A DNA stretch of 35,521 nucleotides from CAZXCQ01 sp964639275 (GCA_964639275.1 CAZXCQ010000022.1:1-35521), one strand, 5' to 3'. Shown: positions 16,250 through 25,185, numbered from the stretch's first letter. Program-made: numbers and translations. Notes: generated by a model from the letters alone, not told the origin.

Positions 16250-16388
16250 TGTTACTTGGTTCCTGGATAGCTTCAACGCAACCTCTCGAAAACCCAGGAG
16301 GGTAATGGGTTGTGGCGTGGCATGTGGAAAAAAAAGACCCCATGCCACGGTTTTACACCCATCAATTGGTATTGACTCTTGAGTGGGT

Positions 16389-17486
16389 TCAACGGTTCAA
16401 ACCCCGCTCCTCTCTTATGCGGCGATGGAGTTCGGCAAAGCTCTCCGGGGCGTTTGTATCAAACCGGCGCTTGATAGAAATGGCCCCTGCAGGGCAGGAG
16501 ACGGCGCAGACCCCGCAACCGATGCACCAATCAAGGTCCACTTCTGCCTTATCATGGGTCAGTTTTACGGCATCCACCGGACATATCTCCTCGCATGCCC
16601 CGCAGCCGATACATTCTTCGCTATGTGTTTCACGCGTGAAGTAGACGGCCATCAGTGTGTCGCGCGGGATCTTCCGTCGCCTTATTATGCCCACGTTCCA
16701 GCAGTAGTGGCCGCAACAGTTGCAGGTATGTTTGATGCCTCCCTGGGCGTTGTCAACCATGTGCACCAATCCCTCTTTTTCAGAATCCGCGAGTACCTGC
16801 CTCGCCTCATCCCTGGAGATTTCGCGGGCAAGCCCTTTTGATATGACGAACTCCGCCATCTCATCATACTTGATGCAGACCTCAAGGCTGTGCCGGCAAT
16901 CCGTCCTGCCAAGTAGGGTGGCCGCCATCCTGCAGGGGCAGTGGGCCAGGGCTATCCTGGTTGCGCCATCGACTATTGGGGCGATCTCCTCTTGCGGTAA
17001 AACCCCTTGCATCGGTACATCAACGGCAAGATTGGCCGGGCTGTATCTGTAGGTCTTGGTGGGGACTCCGCCGTATACCTCGCCGGTTGTGGACACGGAA
17101 AAATATCTGCGTACCACCTGGGCCATCCTTTTGGCACGATCATCTCTGTTTCCGCCCCAGAAAAAGGTCTGGGGCATACCATAGCCGACTTGGAGCAGGG
17201 AATAACCCCTGGCCCCGGTCTTGGTGGTGCCTGTGTAGATCATGTTGCGGGTGGAGAGGGCCTCCAGTGCCCCGGCGACCTCTTCCCGGGTCAGGTCGGA
17301 ACGAGAGACGATCGTCTCCATATCGACCGCTTCTAGCGGGGCCAGGTGGTTTGGTATGGCGAGGGCGACCTGTGCCTCAATCGGGTCAAACATCTCCCGA
17401 AGGAGATCGAGGAGGGCCTCATTATAGGGATAGCCCATGATGAGATCTTTGAGGTGTCTGGCCAAACGAATATAGATATCTTCCAT
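16389..17486 (-). CDS. Winged-helix/4Fe-4S protein with two ferredoxin clusters
   Basis: 365 residues. The N-terminal 100 look like a winged-helix domain (SDLTREEVAGALEALSTRNM). A central part has CPC (183-185), Cys197 and Cys204, then CNCCGHYC (255-262). The C-terminus carries two standard 4Fe-4S motifs, CIGCGACEEICP (292-303) and CIGCGVCAVSCP (321-332). This architecture recurs in sulfate reducers and other anaerobes; I know of no proven function. It probably passes electrons or senses redox state in the cytoplasm, as no signal peptide or membrane segment is seen. It is monocistronic as far as can be seen, divergent from the FmdE-like gene. Confidence 0.8.
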   Translation of the reverse strand: MEDIYIRLARHLKDLIMGYPYNEALLDLLREMFDPIEAQVALAIPNHLAPLEAVDMETIVSRSDLTREEVAGALEALSTRNMIYTGTTKTGARGYSLLQVGYGMPQTFFWGGNRDDRAKRMAQVVRRYFSVSTTGEVYGGVPTKTYRYSPANLAVDVPMQGVLPQEEIAPIVDGATRIALAHCPCRMAATLLGRTDCRHSLEVCIKYDEMAEFVISKGLAREISRDEARQVLADSEKEGLVHMVDNAQGGIKHTCNCCGHYCWNVGIIRRRKIPRDTLMAVYFTRETHSEECIGCGACEEICPVDAVKLTHDKAEVDLDWCIGCGVCAVSCPAGAISIKRRFDTNAPESFAELHRRIREERGLNR

Positions 17487-17743
17487 GTCTTTTCAGACCT
17501 CCAGACAAAGATTTTAGGTCCTTGGATCCTGATTAATTGTTGGGACGGTGATTAGTTCTTATCAGATCGGGTTTTTGAGAGTCAAGGGAAAGCGATCGCT
17601 CAAACGGCCTTTTGAGCGCACGAAATTATGGCTTTCTTGTTGTGAGGTGCTGTGTTATAAGGGCATTCACTGCAAATTGACAATTGACCCCAGACATCAC
17701 CATCCCTTAATCTTCTGTTTTCGGTTCAGGGGGACAAACCCAT

Positions 17744-18319
17744 ATGGATATTGGACCGTATTCCTTTGAGGAGTTTCTTGCACGAGCCGCGGCCTTCCAT
17801 GGAAATCCGGCACCGGGCCTTGTCATAGGCGGATACATGGTAGAACTGGCCAAGAGCCGCCTGCCCGTGGGAACCATCTACGACGCCGTGGTGGAGACCC
17901 CAAAATGCCTTCCCGATGCTGTTCAGTTGCTCACCCCATGCAGCACCGGTAACGGCTGGATGAGGATCATCAACTGGGGGCTTTATGCCCTTACCCTCTA
18001 TGACAAGTATACCGGCAAAGGGGTCAGGGTTTTCTTAGATCCTGCCCGTCTGGCGGAGTGGCCGGAAATACGGGCGTGGTATCTGAAATTGAAGCCGGCA
18101 AACCAACAGGATAAGGACCGGCTCCTGGAGGAAATGCGCCGTGCCGGGGGAAGCGTCTGTGGCGTAAGACCCGTGAGGGTAAAAATAGAGCGGCTCAAGA
18201 GAAAAAGCATGGGCACGATCGGGATCTGTCCGCTGTGCAAGGAGGGTTATCCTTCTAAGGATGGCAGTACCTGCAGAAAGTGCCAGGGAGAGCCCCTCTA
18301 TATGGGAATGGAATCATAG
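17744..18319 (+). CDS. FmdE-domain protein with C-terminal zinc ribbon
   Basis: 191 residues. Residues 1-140 match the FmdE (formylmethanofuran dehydrogenase subunit E) domain: FHGNPAPGLVIGGYM, ETPKCLPDAVQLLTPCSTGN with Cys55 and Cys66, and NWGLYALTLYDK. The family HGHxCPG motif reads HGNPAPG, so one usual metal ligand is lost. Residues 162-180 form a CPLC...CRKC zinc ribbon. Bacterial stand-alone FmdE proteins are thought to bind metal and are linked with molybdenum or tungsten enzymes, but the role is open. GGGGG lies about 10 bases before the ATG. No Fmd or Fwd partner genes are present. Confidence 0.8.
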   Translation: MDIGPYSFEEFLARAAAFHGNPAPGLVIGGYMVELAKSRLPVGTIYDAVVETPKCLPDAVQLLTPCSTGNGWMRIINWGLYALTLYDKYTGKGVRVFLDPARLAEWPEIRAWYLKLKPANQQDKDRLLEEMRRAGGSVCGVRPVRVKIERLKRKSMGTIGICPLCKEGYPSKDGSTCRKCQGEPLYMGMES

Positions 18320-18344
18320 ACCCCTGCGTAGCCGTTAAGATCCC

Positions 18345-18379
18345 CTGGCCTCCTTCAGTGGCATTGTCGGGGGTTTTTT
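18345..18379 (+). terminator. Possible factor-independent terminator between fmdE-like gene and metG
   Basis: A C-rich stretch (ACCCC at 18319-18324 or TCCCC at 18341-18345) can pair with GGGGG just before a run of six T at 18374-18379. The T tract directly after the G run and the position between two convergent genes support termination of the rightward gene; the stem is short and the loop long. Confidence 0.35.
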
Positions 18380-18396
18380 CTTAAGAACCAACTTTC

Positions 18397-20295
18397 CTAT
18401 TTTACCTTGCTACCAGCCGTCATATCCCCATCCGGGATGAGGAGGCGGACCTGATCCCCATCTTCTGCCGCGAGCACCATCCCGTGGGACTCAACCCCCA
18501 TCAGCTTGACCGGCTCCAGGTTGGCCAGTACCAGCACCTGTCTTCCCTTGAGCTCCTCCTCACTGTAATGGCCTACCAGTCCGGCCACGAGGGTCCTTTC
18601 TCCGCCCACATCGACGGTCAATTTTAGGAGTTTCTTAGACCGGGGGATGGCCTCTGCCTTTATGATGGTGCCGATCCTGAGGTCCATCTTTTGAAAATCT
18701 TGATAGGAAATCATGGGCATCTCCTTCTCCTGGATTTGGGGTATAGGGGTCTCATTGCGCGGCCCTTTTTCCTTAATCCTTGGAAACAGGGCCGGGGCCT
18801 TGGTCACGGTCTTGGCCGGTCTTTCCTTTCCCCATACGCGGAGGTCTTCGAGCTTGAGGTCTTCTCCCCTTTTTGCAAGCCCCAGCTGGACCTGAATCTT
18901 CTCTGCTGAACCCGGCATAAAGGGCCATATCAGGGCAGATATGATCTTCAGGGTCTCAATAATATGGAAGATTACTGTTGAGAGCCTTTCTTTGTCCGTC
19001 TTGGCCAGGACCCAAGGGGCCATTGTGTCGATGTACTTGTTGACCTTGCCGATCACCTCCCAGATAGACATCAGGGCCTTGTGGTAGGCCTGATCTTTCA
19101 TAAGTCCCTCGTAACTATCGATGAGTTCAAGGGCGCTTTCCTCCAGGTCCTTGTCCGGCCCTTGAGAGGCTCCCGGCTCGGCTAGTCTTCCCTTAAAGTA
19201 CTTATGGACCATGGTCGCACTTCTGCTTACCAGATTGCCCAGGTCATTTGCCAGGTCCGCATCGATCCTCGTTATCAAGGCCTCTTCGCTAAACTCGGAA
19301 TCAAGCCCGAAGACCATTTCACGCAACAGAAAATACCGAAAGGCATCCAGACCATAGATATCGACCAGTTGAAGCGGTCTAACCACATTTCCAAGGCTCT
19401 TGGACATCTTTCCCTCATTTATATTCCAGTAGCCATGGACGTTGAGGTGCTGATAAGGTTCGATGCCGGCCGATTTGAGCATACAAGGCCAATAAATACC
19501 ATGGGGTTTTAGGATATCTTTGGCAATGATGTGCTGAGCAGAGGGCCAAAATTTTCCAAACTCGCCGCCATCAGGGAACCCGATGGCCGAGATATAGTTG
19601 ATCAGGGCGTCAAACCAGACATATGTGACAAAATTTTCATCAAAGGGGAGGGTGATCCCCCAGCTGAGTCGAGATTTTGGCCGAGAAATACAGAGGTCTT
19701 CCAGTGGCTCCTTCAAAAAAGAAAGGACCTCATTCCTATACCGCTCGGGCCGGATAAAACCGGGGTGCCGGTGGATGTGGTCAATGAGCCAGTCCTGGTA
19801 TTTGCTCATACGAAAAAAATAGTTGGACTCGCCGATGACTTGTGGTTTTGTCTGATGATCGGGGCACTTTCCATCAACGAGTTCCCGTTCCGTATAAAAA
19901 CGCTCGCACCCAAAGCAGTAGAGGCCTTCGTAATCACTGAAATAGATGTCTCCATTTTCTTTGACCCTGCTCAAGATCAGCCTGACGGTCTCCTTGTGGT
20001 TTTCATCGGTGGTGCGAATAAAATAGTTGTTTGAAATACTTAGCCTGGGCCATAGCATCCTGAAAAGCTGGCTGATCCTGTCAGCATACTCTTTTGGCGT
20101 CTGGCCCGATTTCTGAGCGGCAGCGACGATCTTGTCGCCATGTTCATCCGTCCCTGTGAGGAAAAAGGTCTCACAACCGCAAAGCCTGTAAAAACGGCTC
20201 AGTACATCGGCCACAATGGTTGAATAGGCATGCCCGATGTGGGGTTCGGCATTTACATAGTAGATAGGTGTTGTGACATAAAAGTACTTCGACAA
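18397..20295 (-). CDS. metG: Methionyl-tRNA synthetase with C-terminal tRNA-binding domain
   Basis: 632 residues. Class I motifs: HIGH at 19-22 and KMSKS at 296-300. The zinc knuckle has Cys127, Cys130, Cys144 and His147. From about residue 530 an EMAP/Trbp111-type tRNA-binding domain follows (FQKMDLRIGTIIKAEAIP, LLKLTVDVGGERTLVAGLVG), common in dimeric bacterial MetRS. It charges tRNA-Met in the cytoplasm. It lies 12 bases after ricT in the tmk-holB-ricT-metG unit, a gene order common in deltaproteobacteria. All essential motifs are intact. Confidence 0.97.
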   Translation of the reverse strand: MSKYFYVTTPIYYVNAEPHIGHAYSTIVADVLSRFYRLCGCETFFLTGTDEHGDKIVAAAQKSGQTPKEYADRISQLFRMLWPRLSISNNYFIRTTDENHKETVRLILSRVKENGDIYFSDYEGLYCFGCERFYTERELVDGKCPDHQTKPQVIGESNYFFRMSKYQDWLIDHIHRHPGFIRPERYRNEVLSFLKEPLEDLCISRPKSRLSWGITLPFDENFVTYVWFDALINYISAIGFPDGGEFGKFWPSAQHIIAKDILKPHGIYWPCMLKSAGIEPYQHLNVHGYWNINEGKMSKSLGNVVRPLQLVDIYGLDAFRYFLLREMVFGLDSEFSEEALITRIDADLANDLGNLVSRSATMVHKYFKGRLAEPGASQGPDKDLEESALELIDSYEGLMKDQAYHKALMSIWEVIGKVNKYIDTMAPWVLAKTDKERLSTVIFHIIETLKIISALIWPFMPGSAEKIQVQLGLAKRGEDLKLEDLRVWGKERPAKTVTKAPALFPRIKEKGPRNETPIPQIQEKEMPMISYQDFQKMDLRIGTIIKAEAIPRSKKLLKLTVDVGGERTLVAGLVGHYSEEELKGRQVLVLANLEPVKLMGVESHGMVLAAEDGDQVRLLIPDGDMTAGSKVK

Positions 20296-20307
20296 TTCTC
20301 TTCCTGG

Positions 20308-21147
20308 TTACTCCCTTTTTGATTTCTTTTCTGTTGGGTCTTCTTGAGCCATATGGGTCATGATATCCCGCGCCTTTATCTCAATCTCATCCCCCGATGG
20401 CAATGCAACGGTAAGGGTCTCCTTGAGGACATTCTGTCGGATGACCCTGGCCTCACCATATCTCGTCGAGACCTTCCTGCCGACCTTGGGAAAACCCTTC
20501 TTCACCTCCTCGTAATATTCATGTTCGTAGGTAAGACAGCACATCAACCGGCCGCACATACCCGATATCTTGTTTGGATTAAGAGAGAGGTTTTGTTCCT
20601 TGGCCATCTTTATGGTCACCGGGGCAAAGCTGTTGAGATAAGATGAGCAGCACAAGGGGCGGCCACAGGTCCCCAGCCCCCCAACCATCTTTGCCTGATG
20701 GCGGATGCCGATCTGTCTCATCTCTATCCTTGTCCGAAATTCTTTCACCAGGTCTTTGACCAGTTCCCTAAAGTCCACCCTCCCATCTGCCGTAAAATAT
20801 ACCACGATCTTGCTACCGTCAAAGCGCCTTTCCACGGAAACCAGGCACATGGGAATCGGTTTTTCCTTTATCTTGGCCAGACAGAATTTGTAGACATCTT
20901 CTTCCAGGGCACAATGCCTGTCATATCTCTCCAGTTCCTCTTTGGTGGCCAGACGAAAGATCTTTTTGAGGGGTCGCTTTGGCCCTTCTGTCGCCCTGTT
21001 TTGCGGCTCAGTGCATACACAGCCGATGGCAGGGCCCTCCTCTGTGACGACCACCACCTTATCCCCCTTTTTGAGGACAAAGTGCCCGGAGTCGAAATCA
21101 TAGATCTTGCCACTGTTTCTGAATTGAATGCCTACGATCTTGTTCAT
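20308..21147 (-). CDS. ricT: RicT/YaaT family (PSP1 C-terminal domain) protein
   Basis: 279 residues. The PSP1 domain is recognised from VSVERRFDGSKIVVYFTADG, VDFRELVKDLVKEFRTRIEM and two Cys motifs, CGRPLCCSSYL and CGRLMCCLTYE, where the Cys ligands for [4Fe-4S] clusters are known in Bacillus subtilis RicT. There RicT acts with RicA and RicF in RNase Y-dependent mRNA maturation and in phosphorelay control. Those partners are not in this window, so the role here is uncertain. It sits between holB (13 bases) and metG, an order shared with Firmicutes and deltaproteobacteria. The C-terminal 15 residues are charged and variable. Confidence 0.92.
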   Translation of the reverse strand: MNKIVGIQFRNSGKIYDFDSGHFVLKKGDKVVVVTEEGPAIGCVCTEPQNRATEGPKRPLKKIFRLATKEELERYDRHCALEEDVYKFCLAKIKEKPIPMCLVSVERRFDGSKIVVYFTADGRVDFRELVKDLVKEFRTRIEMRQIGIRHQAKMVGGLGTCGRPLCCSSYLNSFAPVTIKMAKEQNLSLNPNKISGMCGRLMCCLTYEHEYYEEVKKGFPKVGRKVSTRYGEARVIRQNVLKETLTVALPSGDEIEIKARDIMTHMAQEDPTEKKSKRE

Positions 21148-21160
21148 TGTGTGCTATATC

Positions 21161-22192
21161 TTATCTGCCAGATCTCCCCAGGCCATGAAGACTCATGACC
21201 ATGTGCTCCATCGCCAGTTGGGTATTTTGCATCCTTCGAAGATCTCGTTGGGATTCTTCTACGATAAAGAGACTATTGATCAGATGATCTATCTTAAAAC
21301 TTCCGGATGCCTTTTTCAACTTGCGAGAAAAATCCCGGTTGACAAGGAGTCGCTCAGCACCTCCTACCTTTATGACCAGCAGGTCCCGGTACCAGCTCTC
21401 CCAGACCGTTAGCATATCCCACAGCCCGGGTTCACCGCTCTCGGGTATGTCCAGGGCCTTTTTGTGGTCCTCCTTTGCACATTCAAATGCCAGATCCAGG
21501 GCCTTTTCTCTAGAGAGGCCCGCCAGTTTCATAAGTCTCAAAAGCCACTCTTGTCTCCTGTCCAGAAAGCCCCCATCGTACATCTTAAGGGCCAGCCCCA
21601 GACTTCCCCGGGAGATACTGGCCAAGGTCATGGCGGTTTCTTGATCCAGTCCCCTGTTCTTAACGAGCCAGTCTGCCATATCCTCAAGCACGAGTGGCTG
21701 GAAAGGTATCTTCTGGCATCGAGAAACAATGGTTGGCAGTAAATCCAGCGGTTCAGTCGCATTTAGTATGAGTATATTTCCGGGTGGGGGTTCTTCCAGG
21801 GCCTTTAGAAAGGAATTGGCCGCCTCGATGGTCATTGTCTCGGCCCGGTGGATGACGCATATCCGATATCTACCCGATGCCGGGGCAAAGCCAAAACTTC
21901 GGTTGAGATCCCTTATCTGATGGATCCGAATGTTCTGACCTTCTGGCTGGATGGATAGAAAGTCTGGAAAATTCCCGCTTATCATTTGGCGGCATGGCCC
22001 GCAATGCCCGCACCCGTCGTAGTCAAGCGGCTTTTGGCAGTTGAGGGCCGTTGCCAGGGCCATGGCCATAGTCGTCTTTCCGACCCCGGGAATTCCTGTG
22101 AAAAGATATGCGTGGGGTATCTTCTCCCAGGACATGGCTTGCTTCAAGAACCTCTTGGCCTTTTCCTGACCCAGTATCTGTGAAAATAACAC
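21161..22192 (-). CDS. holB: DNA polymerase III delta-prime subunit
   Basis: 343 residues with a clamp-loader AAA+ domain: Walker A GIPGVGKT (33-40), a zinc module with Cys52, Cys61, Cys64 and Cys67 (CGHCGPC), and the SRC motif in TIVSRCQKIPF. An intact GKT is retained, as in many bacteria where delta-prime keeps a P-loop. It is part of the tau/gamma-delta-delta' complex that loads the beta clamp. Its GTG start directly abuts the tmk stop (22193), consistent with translational coupling in the tmk-holB-ricT-metG unit. Confidence 0.93.
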   Translation of the reverse strand: MLFSQILGQEKAKRFLKQAMSWEKIPHAYLFTGIPGVGKTTMAMALATALNCQKPLDYDGCGHCGPCRQMISGNFPDFLSIQPEGQNIRIHQIRDLNRSFGFAPASGRYRICVIHRAETMTIEAANSFLKALEEPPPGNILILNATEPLDLLPTIVSRCQKIPFQPLVLEDMADWLVKNRGLDQETAMTLASISRGSLGLALKMYDGGFLDRRQEWLLRLMKLAGLSREKALDLAFECAKEDHKKALDIPESGEPGLWDMLTVWESWYRDLLVIKVGGAERLLVNRDFSRKLKKASGSFKIDHLINSLFIVEESQRDLRRMQNTQLAMEHMVMSLHGLGRSGR

Positions 22193-22843
22193 TCACGCCC
22201 CCTCAGAATCCCCCGGGGGTAAGGATGGCCGGATGTGCTCAAATATTACCTCTGCCAACTTCTTTTCCTCAAGGGTCCCATCCACTATGACGAAACGCCC
22301 CGGTTCCTCCTTTGCCGTGGTGAGATACCCTTCCCTCACAGAGTCATGAAACTCCTCGCGTTCCCTTTCAAACCGATCCTGCCCCTCGTCCAGAAAGACC
22401 TTGTTGCGCTCAAGTGCCCTTTTGATCCCCACACGTACCGGGCAATCGATGAGAAAGGTAATATCAGGACGGATTCCCAGCGAGGCCTTTTGATTTAAGG
22501 TCCTGATAAGGCCGATGTCCTGCCCCCGGCCATAGCCCTGATAGGCCAAGGTGGCGTCAAAGTAGCGGTCACACACCACCCATTTTCCCTGCTCCAAAAC
22601 GGGTTTGATCACCTCCTCCACATGTTGTGCCCTGTCTGCGGCGTATAGAAACAATTCAGCCAGGGGTGAAAGGTCCTGATTTTGAGAGTCCAGGAGGATT
22701 CGCCTGATATGATGGCCCACTCTTGTCCCACCTGGTTCCATGGTGGAAAACACGGGGACCCCCAACTCTCTTAATCTGTCGGCAAGATGCTTTGCCTGAG
22801 TGGACTTGCCGCACCCTTCAATACCTTCAAATGTGACAAACAA
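22193..22843 (-). CDS. tmk: Thymidylate kinase
   Basis: 216 residues. P-loop GIEGCGKS at residues 7-14, the DR-Y motif in VVCDRYFDATLAYQGYGRG, and FLIDCPVRVGIKRALER before a lid with Arg-rich FEREREEF. The enzyme phosphorylates dTMP to dTDP. It is the first gene of the leftward unit with holB, ricT and metG. The region upstream contains palindromic repeat copy C, and the DksA-like gene is divergent. Confidence 0.95.
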   Translation of the reverse strand: MFVTFEGIEGCGKSTQAKHLADRLRELGVPVFSTMEPGGTRVGHHIRRILLDSQNQDLSPLAELFLYAADRAQHVEEVIKPVLEQGKWVVCDRYFDATLAYQGYGRGQDIGLIRTLNQKASLGIRPDITFLIDCPVRVGIKRALERNKVFLDEGQDRFEREREEFHDSVREGYLTTAKEEPGRFVIVDGTLEEKKLAEVIFEHIRPSLPPGDSEGA

Positions 22844-22897
22844 TCTTCACCCCCATGAATAAACCGGGTCGTATCAATTTGGCATTTCTGAGGCATC

Positions 22898-22975
22898 TTA
22901 GCTTTGTGAAACCCGGAAAACGGAGATTTCAAACCCCCATTCCCCGGTCCGAGTGTCAATTTTGAAGAAAGCTAA
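22898..22975 (+). repeat. Palindromic intergenic repeat, copy C (78 bp)
   Basis: TTAGCTTTGTGAAACCC at the left and TTTTGAAGAAAGCTAA at the right give 8-bp perfect terminal inverted repeats (TTAGCTTT/AAAGCTAA). The middle has CAAACCCCCATTCCCCGG as in copies A and B, but the partner arm is degraded (CGGAAAACGGAGATT), so the strong G/C stem is lost. It lies between tmk and the DksA-like gene. Confidence 0.7.
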
Positions 22976-23085
22976 TTTGATACCGGCTTTTTATGTTGAA
23001 AATGGCCATGCGGCGTGAGTATAGATAAAAAGGCATAGCGAATCAAGAAAACAAAACCGCCATCAAGGGATTTTGCTTTTTTCCG

Positions 23086-23113
23086 TTGACAAAAAAAGAA
23101 AAGTGGCTAATAT
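23086..23113 (+). promoter_or_regulatory. Near-consensus sigma70 promoter for the dksA-like/amidase pair
   Basis: TTGACA (23086-23091), a 16-base A-rich spacer and TAATAT (23108-23113). The -35 matches perfectly and the -10 at 5 of 6 positions. The predicted start near 23120 leaves a leader of about 85 bases before the ATG at 23205. This is the clearest housekeeping promoter in the window. Confidence 0.7.
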
Positions 23114-23204
23114 TCCTTCGCTTTCGTGGACGGCAGGGTCTTGATAAAGACATTGTGGGTCATGCCAAGAAGAAAACCCCTGGAGGCAAGAAGGAGTAGG
23201 CAGG

Positions 23205-23774
23205 ATGGAGGATAAGGACAAAGGAATCCTGGAACAGCTTTATCAAAAGAAAAGACAATTCGAAGACGCATTACAACGATTGATGGAGAACCAAAGGGAA
23301 TACAACGATCAGCTCTATGGCGAAAACATGATGGATGAGTCTGACCAGGCACAACGCGAAATCTTGGCCCAGAGCAGCTACAGACTCATTGAGAGAAAGA
23401 GCAAAGAGCTAAAGATGATAGGGGATTTGATCCGAAGGATCTCGAAAGAGGAGATAAGCTGTGAGTGCGAGGAATGTGGAGAAGAGATCCCCTCTGAGCG
23501 GCTTTTGATTGTCCCAGAGGCAAGGTTCTGTGTTTCCTGCCAGGGGGAACTGGAAAGGCATGGGCGTATGAGAACCATCTCTGGGAGCACCTTTTCCCGT
23601 CTTGTTGCCTCTGAGGGTGATCAAGACAAAGAGCTTGACGAGATTGATGATTTTGGAGATGACTTTGAATTCCAATTGGCCGATTCGGAGCCTGATCTCC
23701 CAGCCCCCGAGGAGCTTGAAGATTGTGAATTAGGGGATTTCCAGGACCAGGACCTTTCAAGGGTGACTCAATGA
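23205..23774 (+). CDS. DksA/TraR-type C4 zinc-finger protein with acidic tail
   Basis: 189 residues. An N-terminal coiled-coil-like helical region (LYQKKRQFEDALQRLMENQ, SSYRLIERKSKELKMIGDLI) precedes a four-Cys finger CECEECGEEIPSERLLI...CVSC typical of DksA/TraR. DksA-type proteins insert their coiled coil into the RNA polymerase secondary channel. The tip residues DxxDxA of true DksA are not clear here, so the target may differ. About 60 residues after the finger are strongly acidic (DKELDEIDDFGDDFEFQLAD), an unusual addition. AAGGAG precedes the ATG. The stop overlaps the amidase start (ATGA), indicating coupled translation. Confidence 0.8.
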   Translation: MEDKDKGILEQLYQKKRQFEDALQRLMENQREYNDQLYGENMMDESDQAQREILAQSSYRLIERKSKELKMIGDLIRRISKEEISCECEECGEEIPSERLLIVPEARFCVSCQGELERHGRMRTISGSTFSRLVASEGDQDKELDEIDDFGDDFEFQLADSEPDLPAPEELEDCELGDFQDQDLSRVTQ

Positions 23775-25177
23775 ACCATCTTTTTCATAGTTCGGCCAAC
23801 GAATTGGCCAGACTGATCCGCTCAAAAGCGCTTTCTCCGGTGGAACTGATGGAGGAGACCATCGCGCGAATCGATCAGGTAAATCCCAAGCTCAATGCAT
23901 TTGTGAGCCTCCGGGCAGATGAGGCGCGCAAGGACGCAAAGTTTTTGGCAGAGCGTATCTCCTCTGGGGAAGATCCCGGTCCCCTCGGCGGTATCCCCAT
24001 AGGGGTAAAGGACCTCGAAGATGCAAAGGGGATGGTGACCAGCTTTGGCTCCATTCCTTACAAAGACAACCTGGCAACTGAGGACTCCATTCAGGTGACT
24101 CGCCTCAAGGCAGCCGGTGCCATTGTGGTGGGTAAGACCAACACCCCCGAATTTGGATTTACCGGCTTTACCAAAAACCGCCTCTACGGTGTGACGCGAA
24201 ACCCGTGGGACAGGGAGCGAACACCCGGGGGCTCCAGCGGGGGTTCAGCCGCAGCCGTTGCCGGCGGTATGGTCCCGCTTGCAACCGGATCCGATGCTGG
24301 CGGTTCAATCCGTATCCCTGCCTCATATTCCGGGTGTTTTGGGTTAAAGCCCTCTTACGGGAGGATCCCCCTGGGTCCGGCACCCCATCTTCACATGGCC
24401 CGTACCATGGTACTGGGACCACTCAGCAGAACGGTGAGCGATGCGGCCCTCTATCTGGATTGTGTCGCGGGATATCACCCCGCAGATCCAGATTCACTTC
24501 CTGCACCCGAGGGGTCTTATCTGGACTCGCTGGACAGGCTCCAAACACCCCTGAGAATCGGTTTCTGCCGGACCTTGGGCTATGCCCGGGTCGAGCCGGA
24601 GGTAATGGAACTTGTCGAAGAGGCCGTGGAGGCCTTTGGGCGAATGGGTCACCGGGTTGAAGACTGGGAAGGGAGATTTCCCGATGTAGGTGATGCGTGG
24701 GCCAAACTCATGAATAGCGAGATCTACGCCCAGATTCACCAGGACCTAGAAGAAATCCGTTCCGAGCTGGGAAGGACCTTGGTGGCTGCTCTTGATCTTG
24801 CAAAAGGCCTGACCCTCGGAGACCAGATAGAGGCCAACAAGGTCCGAAGCCAATTTAATCTGGCCTTATGGGAGTTTTTTGAACGTTTTGACCTCCTTCT
24901 GACCCCGACGATGCCCACCGAGGCCTTTGGGGCCAAAGGCCCACCCCCAGCCGAAATCAATGGCCAGCCGATCCCGCTCCTGTGGGCCGTGGCTTTTACT
25001 TATCCCTTCAATCTATCCGGACACCCCGCGGCCAGTGTGCGGGCGGGGCTAACAAAGAGAGGTCTTCCCGCCGGGCTCCAGATCATCGGGCCCAGACATC
25101 GCGACGATCTGGTCCTCCAGGCGGCGTATGCATACGAAAAGTCACGCCCCTGGGATGACAAGTGGCCAGATATCTAA
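23771..25177 (+). CDS. Amidase (amidase signature family)
   Basis: 468 residues with the full Ser-cisSer-Lys triad: Lys80 in GVKDLED, Ser155 in TPGGSSGGSAAAVAGG, and nucleophile Ser179 in GSDAGGSIRIPAS; the Ser155-Ser179 spacing of 24 is standard. The C-terminal VAFTYPFNLSGHPAASV and GLPAGLQIIGP are also typical. Family members hydrolyse amides or act as GatA. gatB/gatC are absent nearby and the upstream partner is a DksA-like gene, so a stand-alone amidase is more likely, though GatA cannot be excluded from sequence alone. It starts inside the stop of the previous gene. There is no signal peptide. Confidence 0.9.
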   Translation: MNHLFHSSANELARLIRSKALSPVELMEETIARIDQVNPKLNAFVSLRADEARKDAKFLAERISSGEDPGPLGGIPIGVKDLEDAKGMVTSFGSIPYKDNLATEDSIQVTRLKAAGAIVVGKTNTPEFGFTGFTKNRLYGVTRNPWDRERTPGGSSGGSAAAVAGGMVPLATGSDAGGSIRIPASYSGCFGLKPSYGRIPLGPAPHLHMARTMVLGPLSRTVSDAALYLDCVAGYHPADPDSLPAPEGSYLDSLDRLQTPLRIGFCRTLGYARVEPEVMELVEEAVEAFGRMGHRVEDWEGRFPDVGDAWAKLMNSEIYAQIHQDLEEIRSELGRTLVAALDLAKGLTLGDQIEANKVRSQFNLALWEFFERFDLLLTPTMPTEAFGAKGPPPAEINGQPIPLLWAVAFTYPFNLSGHPAASVRAGLTKRGLPAGLQIIGPRHRDDLVLQAAYAYEKSRPWDDKWPDI

Positions 25178-25185
25178 CCGCTCTT

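Noticed and set aside
16390..16405. GGTTCAAACCCC, resembling a tRNA T-loop
   Set aside because: It lies at the 3' end of the iron-sulfur gene and no acceptor or anticodon stem can be formed around it.
23162..23215. 17-codon frame (MPRRKPLEARRSRQDGG) overlapping the dksA-like start
   Set aside because: Short frames of this kind arise by chance; no stem structure suggesting attenuation and no ribosome-binding site before it.
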